From PGYR01 sp034670025 (GTDB taxonomy: Bacteria > Bacteroidota > Ignavibacteria > Kapaibacteriales > UBA2268), in assembly GCA_034670025.1 (NCBI GenBank), contig JAXMOE010000002.1:1-64000 (forward strand): 64,000 nucleotides of DNA. The letters are read 5' to 3'. The position numbers and the translations under genes are program-made. Position 1 is the stretch's first letter, and every line of letters starts with the position of its first letter. This document shows positions 33,812-42,686 of the stretch, in pieces. Under the pieces are notes generated by a model that was not told the DNA's origin, made no database searches, and saw only the letters and a list, made by a program, of their open reading frames with translations.

Positions 33812-34186
33812 ATGTTTGAATTATCAGAGCTAAAAGGATTGATTTATACAACTATCTATGATATGATTAATGAATTATCAGATACAGATAGAAGCAAACT
33901 AATAGCAGAAACTGATCAGACAATCACTAGATATACTGGTTACACTAAAGCTTTGCTGGATATAGAAGATCAATCAGAGGTGAAGGCAAGTTTGAAAGGA
34001 TCTTATGCTCACTTATTAGAACACTTAGCTTTATCAATGGTAAGTCAATTACCAGATCATCAAGCTAAAAGAATCAATTTCAACTATAGTGAAACAATAA
34101 GACAGCTTAAAGCAATGCCAACTTATAATTCAGAAACAGGTGTAGCATCGAGAGTTGTCAAAATAAGAGGAGCTGCAAAATGGTAA
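33812..34186 (+). CDS. Head completion protein, Mu gp36/DUF1320-like
   Basis: 124 residues, helical (LKGLIYTTIYDMINELSDTDRSKLIAETDQTITRYTGY...). The pattern of a short protein with two early helices followed by LKGSYAHLLEHLALSMVSQ fits the gp36-type family that caps heads of Mu-like phages. First gene of the rightward head/packaging operon; overlaps the next gene by 7 bp. Confidence 0.55.
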   Translation: MFELSELKGLIYTTIYDMINELSDTDRSKLIAETDQTITRYTGYTKALLDIEDQSEVKASLKGSYAHLLEHLALSMVSQLPDHQAKRINFNYSETIRQLKAMPTYNSETGVASRVVKIRGAAKW

Positions 34187-34623
34187 CAATGGATCAAGTA
34201 CAGGAAAATATCAAAGCGACTCTTGAAACTTTTGCCAATTACCTTGCACTTGAGGAAAGCGATATAAATAAGGGAGTTGTTGGCAATAGCACTGATGATG
34301 AATTTATATCAAGAACTAAATTTGTTAGAATCTACACTGTAGGTAAAAGGTTCGATTATGCAGGAGAAGCACTTGAATTACAAGGAAGACCAGGACAAGC
34401 AACAATTCTGTGTGGTTGGAGTAGTACATCAAAAACAGAACAATCTAAGAAATCATATGAATTAGCAGAAAGAGTAGAAAGAGTTATTATAGAGCGGTTA
34501 AGTATTTTAACTAGAGACGAGACACCAATATTTGTTTTTTCAAACGACAATAACATGTCAATTCATGCTGTAACCTTCTTCTTTAGTTTTGATTCATCAG
34601 CAGGAGAGTTACCAAATGCCTAA
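34180..34623 (+). CDS. Mu gp37/DUF1834-like protein
   Basis: 147 residues. Contains GRPGQATILCGWSSTSKTEQSKKSYELAERVERVIIERLS, similar in style to the gp37-type head-tail connector family that follows gp36 in Mu-like phages. Ends FFFSFDSSAGELPNA. Assigned by order and weak similarity. Confidence 0.5.
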   Translation: MVTMDQVQENIKATLETFANYLALEESDINKGVVGNSTDDEFISRTKFVRIYTVGKRFDYAGEALELQGRPGQATILCGWSSTSKTEQSKKSYELAERVERVIIERLSILTRDETPIFVFSNDNNMSIHAVTFFFSFDSSAGELPNA

Positions 34624-35113
34624 AAGAAAACAAAGCATTCCAGAGAGCTTACAAATTGAAATAGCTCAATTCTTTCTTGAGAATGAAGATTATACTCAGG
34701 AAGGAGTTGCAAAAAAATTCAATGTATCACACAACCAAGTTAGATATGCACTGAAAAAGTACAAAAGACTTCAGTTTGATGAAGCAAAAGCAGACGAGCT
34801 GGAGACTCAACTTGAAATCAAGAGAGTTAAAATAGCTGAAGAGATGAAAAACAAGGGAGCTATTAGATTAACAAACAACTTAATAGTTGACCTAATAGCT
34901 GAATGTGAGGTAAAGGAATTACCAATAGGTGAAAGAGTAAACAATCTCAATAAACTAACTACAGCGATGAAGAGGTTGCAATCACTTCAATTAGTAGAAA
35001 CCTTGAAAAAACCAGATGCAGAGAAAGTAATTAAACTATGTAAGAAAATTAAACCAGGGCTAACAGATTCTGAGATATTGGTATTATGGGAACAAGTGAT
35101 CAAAGAGAAATAA
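34616..35113 (+). CDS. Terminase small subunit-like protein
   Basis: 165 residues from ATG 34616 (CAGGAGAG upstream); an upstream start in the same frame is less likely. The N-terminus carries a helix-turn-helix (LQIEIAQFFLENEDYTQEGVAKKFNVSHNQVRYALKKYKRL) that would bind phage DNA ends; the rest is a helical oligomerisation domain. It lies immediately before the terminase large subunit and overlaps it by 28 bp. Confidence 0.7.
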   Translation: MPKRKQSIPESLQIEIAQFFLENEDYTQEGVAKKFNVSHNQVRYALKKYKRLQFDEAKADELETQLEIKRVKIAEEMKNKGAIRLTNNLIVDLIAECEVKELPIGERVNNLNKLTTAMKRLQSLQLVETLKKPDAEKVIKLCKKIKPGLTDSEILVLWEQVIKEK

Positions 35114-36684
35114 TTGGTCTTGAGAAGAGTTTTAAACAGTATAGCGAAAAGCTAGAAAGACAAGCTTACTCAGTACCAACTCCTGGCTTCAAAGATAATT
35201 CTGAAGGAGCTAGGAAAAAACGTGTCAAAAAAGCAATGAAGGATTTTCTCTATTTCGATAAAACCTACTTTCCAGAAGAGTTCCATACTCAAGGGTGGTA
35301 TCCACCAGGAGTATTACATTTTAAAATGTTTGAGGTAGCAGACAAACCTGGCATACATTGGTTTGGAACATTTCGTAATCTTGCAAAATCAGCTTATTTG
35401 AAGAAATTAAGAATATGGTATCTACTTAGTGGCAGGGCTTCAATTGGTGGTATTCTCAGTGAAACTCTCAAGAAGTCAGAAAAGTTTGTAAGAGGTATAG
35501 CAACTATACTTAGAGAAAATGAATCACTAAGGAAAGATTTTGACATAAGAATTGAAACTTTGAATAGTGAGATGCTGATATTCACATGCTCTACGAACAA
35601 AAGATACTGCAATTATATGAACTATTCTCTAGATTCAAACCCTAGAGGTGACAATGTTCATATTGACAGACCAGATTTCATTGATTTTGATGATCTGGAA
35701 ACTAACAGACAAGTCTTTAACGATGAGAATAACCACAAGAAGTTGATGAAAATCAGAGAGGCCTATAGATCATGTAGAGAAAATGCTACAATGATCGGTC
35801 TTGGTAATGATCCACATCCAAAATGTTTATTTAACAAACTTAAAATAGCACGTGAAAAAGGCGAAAAGTCAGACTTAATTCATATTTATGCTTTTAAAGC
35901 ATGGTCTGAAAAAATAACAGAGCTTACTCCTTATCTGGGTTCAGTATGGCATCACAAATACCCTGCAGGATCTGAATCAGAAATGAGAATGTTAGTAAAA
36001 GCAGATGATGATGTAGAGTGGGCAGAAGCACAATGTGACCCAATATTGAAATCTGGTAAATGGTTTCCTCCAGAATTTGTACAATTCTATACTAAGGATC
36101 AGTTACCTTCTGATGCAAAAGGTGTCGGCTTTTGTGATCCAAACTTATCAGAAAAAGGTCAGGGTGACACAACAGCATTTGGGAGTCTTCTATTTAGTAG
36201 AAGTCAAAACAAATTCTTTTTCACTAATCTTAGTTGTAAAAGCTATGATGATAGTAACGACTTGCTAAAAGATTACTTTCGTGTATTTAGTAGTAGAGTT
36301 CCACTTTTAGGTATGGATGGTAATGTTGATCAAGCTTCTAGCTGGAAAAACAATATCAAAAACTTTGTAAGAATTTATGGAATTCCTTATCCCCATGTAG
36401 ACTTCTGCAGATATAAAGTTGATGATATTGTAACCCCATTTTCAGCTATATATAAACAAGGTAGAGTTTATTTCCCTAAAGAATTTAGTGAAACGGATGA
36501 AGGAGAAATATTCATGAACCAGTTATACACTTTTACTAGCAAGAAGGACAATAAAAAAGACGATGCTGCAGATTTTTGTATAAGTGCGTATATGTTTGGA
36601 ATGGAAAAAAAGAAATTTATAGCTACTACTGATGGTAAATCACCATATTTCCACACTAAAATTGGTTTTGGCAGAGGTTGGTAA
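35086..36684 (+). CDS. Terminase large subunit
   Basis: 532 residues. The ATPase part has a divergent Walker A (FGTFRNLAKSAYLKKL, with KSA in place of GKS/T) and Walker B-like IDFDDLETNR. The nuclease part has GFCDPNLSEKGQGDTTAFGSL, LLGMDGNVDQASS and KDDAADFCISAYMF, giving the three acidic clusters of an RNase H-like nuclease. It drives head-full DNA packaging through the portal. Normal length. Confidence 0.92.
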   Translation: MGTSDQREIIGLEKSFKQYSEKLERQAYSVPTPGFKDNSEGARKKRVKKAMKDFLYFDKTYFPEEFHTQGWYPPGVLHFKMFEVADKPGIHWFGTFRNLAKSAYLKKLRIWYLLSGRASIGGILSETLKKSEKFVRGIATILRENESLRKDFDIRIETLNSEMLIFTCSTNKRYCNYMNYSLDSNPRGDNVHIDRPDFIDFDDLETNRQVFNDENNHKKLMKIREAYRSCRENATMIGLGNDPHPKCLFNKLKIAREKGEKSDLIHIYAFKAWSEKITELTPYLGSVWHHKYPAGSESEMRMLVKADDDVEWAEAQCDPILKSGKWFPPEFVQFYTKDQLPSDAKGVGFCDPNLSEKGQGDTTAFGSLLFSRSQNKFFFTNLSCKSYDDSNDLLKDYFRVFSSRVPLLGMDGNVDQASSWKNNIKNFVRIYGIPYPHVDFCRYKVDDIVTPFSAIYKQGRVYFPKEFSETDEGEIFMNQLYTFTSKKDNKKDDAADFCISAYMFGMEKKKFIATTDGKSPYFHTKIGFGRGW

Positions 36685-36881
36685 TGACAGATGTAATTAA
36701 GAAAGAAAACAATTGCTCACATCCGAATTTGAAAGAGTACATTGATGAGACTAAAGTATTTGAGATAGTAAATAAGAAGAAACAGATAGTGAGAACTATT
36801 CATAGTTCATACTACTATTGTGATGAGTGTAACAACCGTTTTTATATCAAAGTAGATAATAACCCAATAAGCAATAATTGA
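36684..36881 (+). CDS. Small zinc-ribbon-like protein
   Basis: 65 residues from ATG 36684 (the A overlaps the terminase stop TAATG). Two metal-ligand pairs: C-SH (NNCSHPNLKEY) and CDEC (YYYCDECNNRFY). Such small proteins sit between terminase and portal in some Mu-like phages. Function unknown. Confidence 0.6.
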   Translation: MTDVIKKENNCSHPNLKEYIDETKVFEIVNKKKQIVRTIHSSYYYCDECNNRFYIKVDNNPISNN

Positions 36882-36889
36882 GGCAAGAA

Positions 36890-38149
36890 ATGTACAGACA
36901 TCCAGAATTATTACAAAAAGAGTTCCCAGTTGATGCTAAAGTAATACAATTAGCAATTATGCAGTCATTATTAGATGATGATGATGCAAGAGATGTAAGG
37001 CCTTTACAATCATTACTAAGTAGAGCATTAGCAACTACTCCTAAAATGGCAAGCCACGAAAAAAGACGTGCAGCTTATGTTAGTTCTGCAACTTGGGATA
37101 TTGTACCATCTGAAGGATATGAAAATGATGTAAAAGCAGTGAAACTAGCAGAGAGAGCTAAGAAGAGATTAAATGGTTTCATCAAACATTATCCAAAAAG
37201 ATTTGTAAAAGGTGATTTGTTTGGAGTATCTATGCAAGAGCTTGAATGGGTTCAAAAATCTATTGGTTTTGTTCCAAATATCAAATATAATTTTAGCCCC
37301 ACAGAGCTTGAGGTCAACAATAAATTCAATTATGGAGTTGTTTGGTTAAAACCAATCAAAGATGGTAGATTTCAAAGACAAGAGATAACAGAAAATGAGA
37401 GACACAATCACTTAATTTATGTTCCTGAATTTGAAGAACCAGGTGGTATACTAAGAACAATAGTATATGAAGCTTTTATGATTAATCTGAGTAGACAAGA
37501 ATGGACTAGGTATATTCAATTGCTCAAAGGAATAATACACACTAAGGTTGACGTAGCAGCAAGTCCTGAAGATGAGGCCGCCGCTGTAGAAGCAACAGAA
37601 GGAGTAGTAGAATCACAAGCTGCAGTTACATCAAATGAGATTGAACTTGATTGGAGACAGCTAACTAGTGGAGATAGTGGTAAATCATTCAGAGAGTTTT
37701 TAGAAGCTTGCTTTGAACTTATTGAAGTAGCTATTACAAACGTAACAATGTCTGCTACAAATAAAGAACGAAATGCACTCACTGTAATTGAAAGAAGTGC
37801 TGAAGATTTAGCTAAAGAAATGAGAGCTGAATTTGAAGAGCTTATTAATAATCAACTCCTAAGACATGATTACTACATGAATGTAGATAAATCTGAGTAC
37901 GGTAAAGAGCTTCCTTATGAGTTCAGAACTAGTGTTAAAATCAAGCAAGATAGACAAGCAAATGCTGATATATTGTTTGAATTAATTGATAGAGGTATAC
38001 CAATCAAGGCCTCTGAATTTGAAGAGAAGGTAGGCGTTAGTTTAGCAGTGGATTCTGATGAAACATTAACTACAGATTATGCAAGTCAGCTTAAAAATCA
38101 ACTAAACATAGGTTCTGATGAAACTAAAAGTGACGATACCGAAAACTAG
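36890..38149 (+). CDS. Portal protein, Mu gp29/DUF935 family
   Basis: 419 residues from ATG 36890 (a TTG at 36878 is in frame but overlaps the preceding stop). Key stretches: LLSRALATTPKMASHEKRRAAYVSSATWDIVPS near the start, FGVSMQELEWVQKSIGFVPNI, and the central SFREFLEACFELIEVAITNVTMSATNKERNALTVIERSAEDLAKEMRAEFEELIN. These match the DUF935 portal pattern. It forms the DNA gate of the head. Its end overlaps the next gene by 32 bp. Confidence 0.85.
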   Translation: MYRHPELLQKEFPVDAKVIQLAIMQSLLDDDDARDVRPLQSLLSRALATTPKMASHEKRRAAYVSSATWDIVPSEGYENDVKAVKLAERAKKRLNGFIKHYPKRFVKGDLFGVSMQELEWVQKSIGFVPNIKYNFSPTELEVNNKFNYGVVWLKPIKDGRFQRQEITENERHNHLIYVPEFEEPGGILRTIVYEAFMINLSRQEWTRYIQLLKGIIHTKVDVAASPEDEAAAVEATEGVVESQAAVTSNEIELDWRQLTSGDSGKSFREFLEACFELIEVAITNVTMSATNKERNALTVIERSAEDLAKEMRAEFEELINNQLLRHDYYMNVDKSEYGKELPYEFRTSVKIKQDRQANADILFELIDRGIPIKASEFEEKVGVSLAVDSDETLTTDYASQLKNQLNIGSDETKSDDTEN

Positions 38150-38633
38150 TTTACTTCTATTAGCTAAGGATATAGTAAACACTATCCATGATAACACATT
38201 AGCAGGTAAAGATAAAGATGGTAAACCATTTAAAAAGTATAGTAGCAATCCTTTTGCTATGCCTTCAGGAGCTGCTACAAAACGTGCTATAGATTCATTA
38301 GATAAAAGCGGTGGACTAGTTTGGTTTACTACAAAAGACAAAGCCAAATGGGTAGTAATTAAAGATGGATACAAGGCACTTAAAACAGCATTAAGACCAG
38401 GTGATGGTGGTAAAGTTAATTTATCATTGACTGGTGACATGCTTAATGATATGGATGTAATTGCTATAGGTACAAATGAAGTTAGAATTGGTTTCAATAG
38501 GGAAGAGAATGCTCAGAAAGCTTTGTGGAATATTGAAAATGATAGAGATTTCTTTGGAATTCCAGATAGTGAGTTCAAAAGACTTACCAAAAAACATATC
38601 GGTGATGGTGTGAAAATTGAGGTTATAAAATAG
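38118..38633 (+). CDS. Mu gpG-like virion morphogenesis protein
   Basis: 171 residues. The C-terminus IGTNEVRIGFNREENAQKALWNIENDRDFFGIPDSEFKRL ends in the FFG-xx-xxE motif typical of gpG-type (PF05069) tail/head completion proteins, where it reads RPFFGLSxxD. It starts inside the portal gene and ends 1 bp before the converging methyltransferase gene. Last gene of the rightward operon. Confidence 0.65.
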   Translation: MKLKVTIPKTSLLLLAKDIVNTIHDNTLAGKDKDGKPFKKYSSNPFAMPSGAATKRAIDSLDKSGGLVWFTTKDKAKWVVIKDGYKALKTALRPGDGGKVNLSLTGDMLNDMDVIAIGTNEVRIGFNREENAQKALWNIENDRDFFGIPDSEFKRLTKKHIGDGVKIEVIK

Positions 38634-38634
38634 T

Positions 38635-39531
38635 TCAGCAGCTGTAAACAATATCTAGGTTTTTCTTTTCTTTTTTAAACTTCAAAGGGTTGTAGTCTTC
38701 GATGTTTGGCTCTTTCAAATTATCACTAAAAAACAGGATCTCTTTTCCTATCCTACTTTTATATGCCGTATGTTTAAATGAAAACTCTTTTCTTGGAAAC
38801 TCTTTGTAGAGTTCTCTTATCTCTGGGACATTATCATATGAAACAATCCACTTCATATCATTCATAGACTTTATACTGTCACATACATTTTTATGATCAC
38901 TAATTTTATAATGATTCATATACAAAGTATTCCCTTTTTGAAAATATGGGGGATCAAAATAAATAATTGTATTTTCATAGTTGGATTTCTTTTGTATACC
39001 TTTAACTAGCTCAATTGCATCCATACTAAATAGATTTATTTGATTTTTTAGTTTTACAATATTTCTGATACGAGTTATTAGCTTTTCTTTATTAAACCTG
39101 CAGTCCATTAAATAATTACCTTTTTGTTCAACACCTCCTATAACACCTGCATTTATTATACCCGATCTATTAGTTCTATTTAAGTAAAATGTAGAAAAGC
39201 CTAAATCAATTAAACTGACATCATTTTTATTTTTTTGTGTGTTTTTTTGGGTTCTCCATTCTTTTATATTTATTTTCGAATCTAATATTCTATTACATAA
39301 TTCATCATTTTGATTTAATACAGAATGCCAGAAAGCAAATATTGATCTATCTTTATCATTTATTGTTATTTCATCAACGATGCCATTATTTAGTAGAAAT
39401 AATGCTACAGATGCACCTCCAGAATATGGTTCAACATAATGACCATTTATGTTATTATCTTGACATACTCTTGCTATAAATGCAGATAATTTATTTTTAC
39501 CACCAGGGTATCTTAAAGGAGAATAATACAT
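38635..39531 (-). CDS. D12-class N6-adenine DNA methyltransferase
   Basis: 298 residues. The SAM-binding motif is SPLRYPGGKNKLSAFIARV at residues 4-22, and the catalytic motif is IIYFDPPYFQKGNTLYMNHY. Also visible are YVEPYSGGASVALFLLNNG and FYLNRTNRSGIINAGVIGG, both usual for D12 (Dam-like) enzymes. It modifies adenine in a short site. The target is unknown. It forms a pair, 4 bp apart, with the ParB-like gene downstream of its own promoter region, and lies as an insert between the head operon and the early genes. Confidence 0.93.
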   Translation of the reverse strand: MYYSPLRYPGGKNKLSAFIARVCQDNNINGHYVEPYSGGASVALFLLNNGIVDEITINDKDRSIFAFWHSVLNQNDELCNRILDSKINIKEWRTQKNTQKNKNDVSLIDLGFSTFYLNRTNRSGIINAGVIGGVEQKGNYLMDCRFNKEKLITRIRNIVKLKNQINLFSMDAIELVKGIQKKSNYENTIIYFDPPYFQKGNTLYMNHYKISDHKNVCDSIKSMNDMKWIVSYDNVPEIRELYKEFPRKEFSFKHTAYKSRIGKEILFFSDNLKEPNIEDYNPLKFKKEKKNLDIVYSC

Positions 39532-39535
39532 ATCT

Positions 39536-41086
39536 TTAATTATTTATGTTTTCACTTAAAATATCGAATAAAGGTTCTAAATGTTTCCAAGCTCTTATAT
39601 TGTGCTCTTTGTTAACTATATAATGCGGATTATGAACGGCTAGGTCTAATCCTTGCTTAATTAAATCAATATAATGATTTAAATTCTTTAATGTAGCAGC
39701 ATCAAGATGGTTTTCTAGATGATTATTTTTTACATAGTCTAACATTGATTTAAGAGAGGCGTTTGAATAATCTTTGTCTATACTAAACTTTAAAATATTC
39801 ATTACTTCATCCTGATCAATTTCATCATCAACAGAATGTTTATTTTTAATATATTCTATCAAGCTTTTAACTTTCCGAATACTATTCCTCCTATTAGATT
39901 CATTCAGTTTCAAGCTCAAATTTTCAAATAGTTTATTACTTTTTAAGAAGAAGTAAAGTGATTGTTCTAAATATGTTCTAAGTAACACTGCAAAAGAATA
40001 AACTTTATCAACTGGTAGTGATTTTAACTCTTCAAAAAGTGAATCTAATTTTTCATCATCAAATATGATTTCTTTATCATTCTGAATAATTCTATATTGA
40101 ACTGCTTTCCTTTTCTTACGTTTACGCTTTGTGGTGTCTTTCTTTTTTTCTTCTAATGATGATTTTTTCTCAGAAGTCTTGCTTTTAGTATTGTTTTCTA
40201 ATGGTACAGAAAAATTAAATTTTGAATTCTTTTTTAGCGACTCTACAAATTGTTTTTTATCTTTCTCATCATTAAACTCTCTTGAAAAACGTTCAGAGTC
40301 AATTATAATATTAAATACTTCTAGTAATCTTAACTCAAACTCCCCTCTTGGTAAATTAATAATTAGTTCACCATTATCGTTATCAAATTCAATACCTAAA
40401 AAATTTCTTGCAGGCTCATAAGTGTAAAAACGTTCAAGATTAGTGAATTCAAAAGTAGAAATATCAAGTGTCATGTTTTCTTCTTTTTCCAATATATCTT
40501 TACCTTCGAAATACAAATTATATGCTTTTAAAGGTTTAAGTATTTTAGCTCTAGTCTCACTTAATACATCACAGATATCTTCAATTGACAACGCCCCTTC
40601 ATAATACAGATCTGCCACAAAGGCATATTGATTTCCAGTTTTCCATTTTTTTACTGTATCTCCGTTATGTCTTGTATATATGATAGGATTAGCAAGCAAT
40701 CGATTTGGAGCAATATAACATTTCAATTTTTTATTCACAGGGAAATTGTTTTTTAAAATATTTCTCTGTAAAATATTTGACTTAGCAGTACTTAGGTATT
40801 TTTTTGGGTTTTGGAGTAACTTTAACGCTGCAGTTCTTCTATTTCCTTCCAATACGATTTTTTTACCATTTTCTAAACAAATGATTGGTTCTTCACCAAC
40901 AAAATAACCTTCCTCGGATATTTTTTTTGCTAATTCATAAACTGATTCATTCATTATTAAATATTTCATAATCTGAGTTTGATTCAATGATTCATCATTG
41001 TGAGACAATCTTGGATTATTCAAATCTAATTGTAAGGTATTTAAACTGTATTCGAATGATTCCCATTCAGAATAATCAATGTACAT
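39536..41086 (-). CDS. ParB-like/HEPN-like protein paired with methyltransferase
   Basis: 516 residues. N-terminal ParB/Srx-type domain (about 16-105): LQLDLNNPRLSHN ... ISEEGYFVGEEPIICLENGKKIVLEGNRRTAALKLL, with the EGNRRTAA signature of ParB box II. A basic hinge (KKDTTKRKRKKRKAVQYRI) and an all-helical C-terminal half follow (about 340-516) that contains RTYLEQSLYFFLKS and LAVHNPHYIVNKEHNIRAWKHLEPLFDI, reminiscent of HEPN-type helical domains. It is read first, the methyltransferase 4 bp later. It could be a DNA-binding partner or nuclease that acts with the methylase. Function inferred. Confidence 0.6.
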   Translation of the reverse strand: MYIDYSEWESFEYSLNTLQLDLNNPRLSHNDESLNQTQIMKYLIMNESVYELAKKISEEGYFVGEEPIICLENGKKIVLEGNRRTAALKLLQNPKKYLSTAKSNILQRNILKNNFPVNKKLKCYIAPNRLLANPIIYTRHNGDTVKKWKTGNQYAFVADLYYEGALSIEDICDVLSETRAKILKPLKAYNLYFEGKDILEKEENMTLDISTFEFTNLERFYTYEPARNFLGIEFDNDNGELIINLPRGEFELRLLEVFNIIIDSERFSREFNDEKDKKQFVESLKKNSKFNFSVPLENNTKSKTSEKKSSLEEKKKDTTKRKRKKRKAVQYRIIQNDKEIIFDDEKLDSLFEELKSLPVDKVYSFAVLLRTYLEQSLYFFLKSNKLFENLSLKLNESNRRNSIRKVKSLIEYIKNKHSVDDEIDQDEVMNILKFSIDKDYSNASLKSMLDYVKNNHLENHLDAATLKNLNHYIDLIKQGLDLAVHNPHYIVNKEHNIRAWKHLEPLFDILSENINN

Positions 41087-41178
41087 TATTTCCTCTTTTG
41101 TATCTCAAACAATATCTCCGTTAAATGACTTACAACTTAAGAATTTTCATTGAATATTCGTAATCTTAAAATTTACAA

Positions 41179-41355
41179 TCAATTTATTTTTGAAGTATCA
41201 TACTTATACTTCACATAATACATCTTCGTTTTTGTGTTGTAGCCAGACTCAGCTACCTCTGGTGTATATTTCTTTGCTATAGCTCCATTTAGGAAGCGAC
41301 GTTGCATTTTTATTAGTTGCCGTTTGCTTACAGCTTGTATTAAAGATTCACCCAT
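41179..41355 (-). CDS. Small basic phage protein
   Basis: 58 residues from ATG 41355, chosen because GGGAGGAG sits 6 bp before; a longer frame from 41430 has no such site and overlaps the upstream zinc protein. Sequence GESLIQAVSKRQLIKMQRRF...YYVKYKYDTSKIN, strongly basic. Function unknown. Confidence 0.5.
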   Translation of the reverse strand: MGESLIQAVSKRQLIKMQRRFLNGAIAKKYTPEVAESGYNTKTKMYYVKYKYDTSKIN

Positions 41356-41527
41356 TTTTTCTCCTCCCTGTGGGCAGTTTAAGTTTTGTAATATTTTCTT
41401 CTTTCTGCTTCTTTGCTGCCCTTGCTTCACATCTTGGGCATCGTCTATGATAGTTCATGTGCCAAAACTTACATTTCGTGCACATCTTATGAAATATCTT
41501 TTTTATTGGTTCAAAGTCTTCTGACAT
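41348..41527 (-). CDS. Short zinc-finger phage protein
   Basis: 59 residues, start ATG 41527, stop TGA 41350-41348. Contains CTKCKFWHMNYHRRCPRCEARAA, a CxxC...CxxC metal site, then a basic tail. Ribosome site AGAGGGA lies just before the start. It ends 8 bp inside the next gene. It probably binds nucleic acid. Confidence 0.6.
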   Translation of the reverse strand: MSEDFEPIKKIFHKMCTKCKFWHMNYHRRCPRCEARAAKKQKEENITKLKLPTGRRKNG

Positions 41528-41536
41528 AATCCCTCT

Positions 41537-41728
41537 TTATACAAATAATTGTTCTTTAGTTATTTCAAATTCATAATGAAAACAATTGCTTTCTTCACAC
41601 ACTAATGAGTAGAGGTAACTGCTTTCGTATTTTATAATTCCTATAATGATTCTTGGTTTGCTTTCTTTATCAGTTTTCAAATAAACAGTTTCACCTATTT
41701 CAAACTCATGTTCAAACATTGTTACCAT
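41537..41728 (-). CDS. Small phage protein, SH3/KOW-like beta fold
   Basis: 63 residues. MFEHEFEIGETVYLKTDKESKPRIIIGIIKY... has the short-strand style of small KOW/SH3-like domains (GExVYLKTD...RIIxGI). Its start lies inside the 39-residue gene before it; a ribosome site (GAGGGGG) is present. Function unknown. Confidence 0.55.
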   Translation of the reverse strand: MVTMFEHEFEIGETVYLKTDKESKPRIIIGIIKYESSYLYSLVCEESNCFHYEFEITKEQLFV

Positions 41729-41831
41729 TGTTCCCCCTCATTTCATCGCCATCTATTTCAGCTTTTACTGCATCGTATTTGGCTTGTGATTCATATTCCA
41801 CTACTTCTTCTTCTGTGCAGTATCTACTCAT
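41712..41831 (-). CDS. Very small acidic phage protein
   Basis: 39 residues (MSRYCTEEEVVEYESQAKYDAVKAEIDGDEM...NNGNNV). The ATG at 41831 is in an ATGA overlap with the stop of the preceding gene, and the next gene starts within its end, so it fits the tight packing of this operon. Too short to be sure. Confidence 0.4.
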   Translation of the reverse strand: MSRYCTEEEVVEYESQAKYDAVKAEIDGDEMRGNNGNNV

Positions 41832-42085
41832 TGCTTATCCCTAATTTGATTTTCACTTAACGCCTTTTCACCACAAAAAGGGCAATAATTAGCCAGCATC
41901 GAATACAGCTTAAAGTTTCGCTTCTCAGTCCCATCTGCTTTTTTTTCTTTGCATCTGAAATATATTGGCAAAACGGCTGTCAATTTACCTTCGTTAAAGG
42001 TTAAAGAATGCCTAGGTTCTACGTATGCTATTTCTTCATTTTCCAGTATGGATTTTTCAAGTGCTGTTATGCAATCACATTTCAT
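41828..42085 (-). CDS. Small phage zinc-ribbon protein
   Basis: 85 residues with two Cys pairs, CDC at the start (MKCDCITALEKS) and CPFCGEKA near the end, plus a lone RCKEKK. The middle is beta-rich. Many phages and plasmids carry small CxxCG proteins of this kind. The start overlaps the upstream gene's stop by 4 bp. Function unknown. Confidence 0.55.
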   Translation of the reverse strand: MKCDCITALEKSILENEEIAYVEPRHSLTFNEGKLTAVLPIYFRCKEKKADGTEKRNFKLYSMLANYCPFCGEKALSENQIRDKQ

Positions 42086-42252
42086 TTCCGCCCCTCAACC
42101 TCATTCACTTGTACCACCTTCCGATCACCTGAAGTGTTGACCCACTCAATTAAGTACCTAAAGCCAGCAACTATTGTGACCATAAGTGACACATAGCAAA
42201 TCAACCAAATTATCCATCCAATATCTCTTTTTGCTTCATAACTAAATTTCAT
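42082..42252 (-). CDS. Small membrane phage protein
   Basis: 56 residues from ATG 42252, which has AGGAGAAG 5-8 bp upstream; the ATG at 42270 has none. One transmembrane helix (WIIWLICYVSLMVTIVAGFRYL). Function unknown. Confidence 0.5.
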   Translation of the reverse strand: MKFSYEAKRDIGWIIWLICYVSLMVTIVAGFRYLIEWVNTSGDRKVVQVNEVEGRK

Positions 42253-42262
42253 TTTACTTCTC

Positions 42263-42454
42263 CTATACACTTATGTATATTTTTGGGTCTATTCTAAAAA
42301 GTATTTTACCAGAATGGGTTTCTTGATAATCGACTTCAACTTCAACTTCTAAATGCTGAAGGTCGTTATTGTTCACGAGCTCAAGAAGTAACTGTTGAAT
42401 CTTTTCTTCACATTCTTCTCTTTCTTGGCTGATCTCTTCTAATGTTTTAGACAT
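42263..42454 (-). CDS. Small phage protein, unknown function
   Basis: 63 residues. An N-terminal amphipathic helix (LEEISQEREECEEKIQQLLLELVNNN) is followed by strands (EVEVEVDYQETHSGKILFRIDPKIYI). No family recognised. Its start codon shares a base with the preceding stop. Confidence 0.45.
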   Translation of the reverse strand: MSKTLEEISQEREECEEKIQQLLLELVNNNDLQHLEVEVEVDYQETHSGKILFRIDPKIYISV

Positions 42455-42684
42455 TATTTTTTCTCCGTTATGATTGATTTTACTCTTGATTCTACTTCAA
42501 ACTCCCATTCGTACCACTCAGCAAATGTTGCGTACTTGCAAGCTCTGTCATCCAGATGAGTGCAATCATTAAGTAAGAACCCAGTTTGTTGTGATGTAAA
42601 CATTACTCTAAACCCTTTTTTATGCACTCCTATGTAAGGGTAGTTCTGTCTATTTGTTTCTGTTATTATTTCTTGCATACTCAT
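42454..42684 (-). CDS. Small phage protein, unknown function
   Basis: 76 residues starting at ATG 42684, with AGGAGAAT upstream. Sequence MSMQEIITETNRQNYPYIGVHKKGFRVMFTSQQTG... predicts a mixed fold with Cys residues (NDCTHLDDRACKYA). No family recognised. It lies after dnaB and a dispersed host-like repeat (42687-42727). Confidence 0.45.
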   Translation of the reverse strand: MSMQEIITETNRQNYPYIGVHKKGFRVMFTSQQTGFLLNDCTHLDDRACKYATFAEWYEWEFEVESRVKSIITEKK

Positions 42685-42686
42685 TG

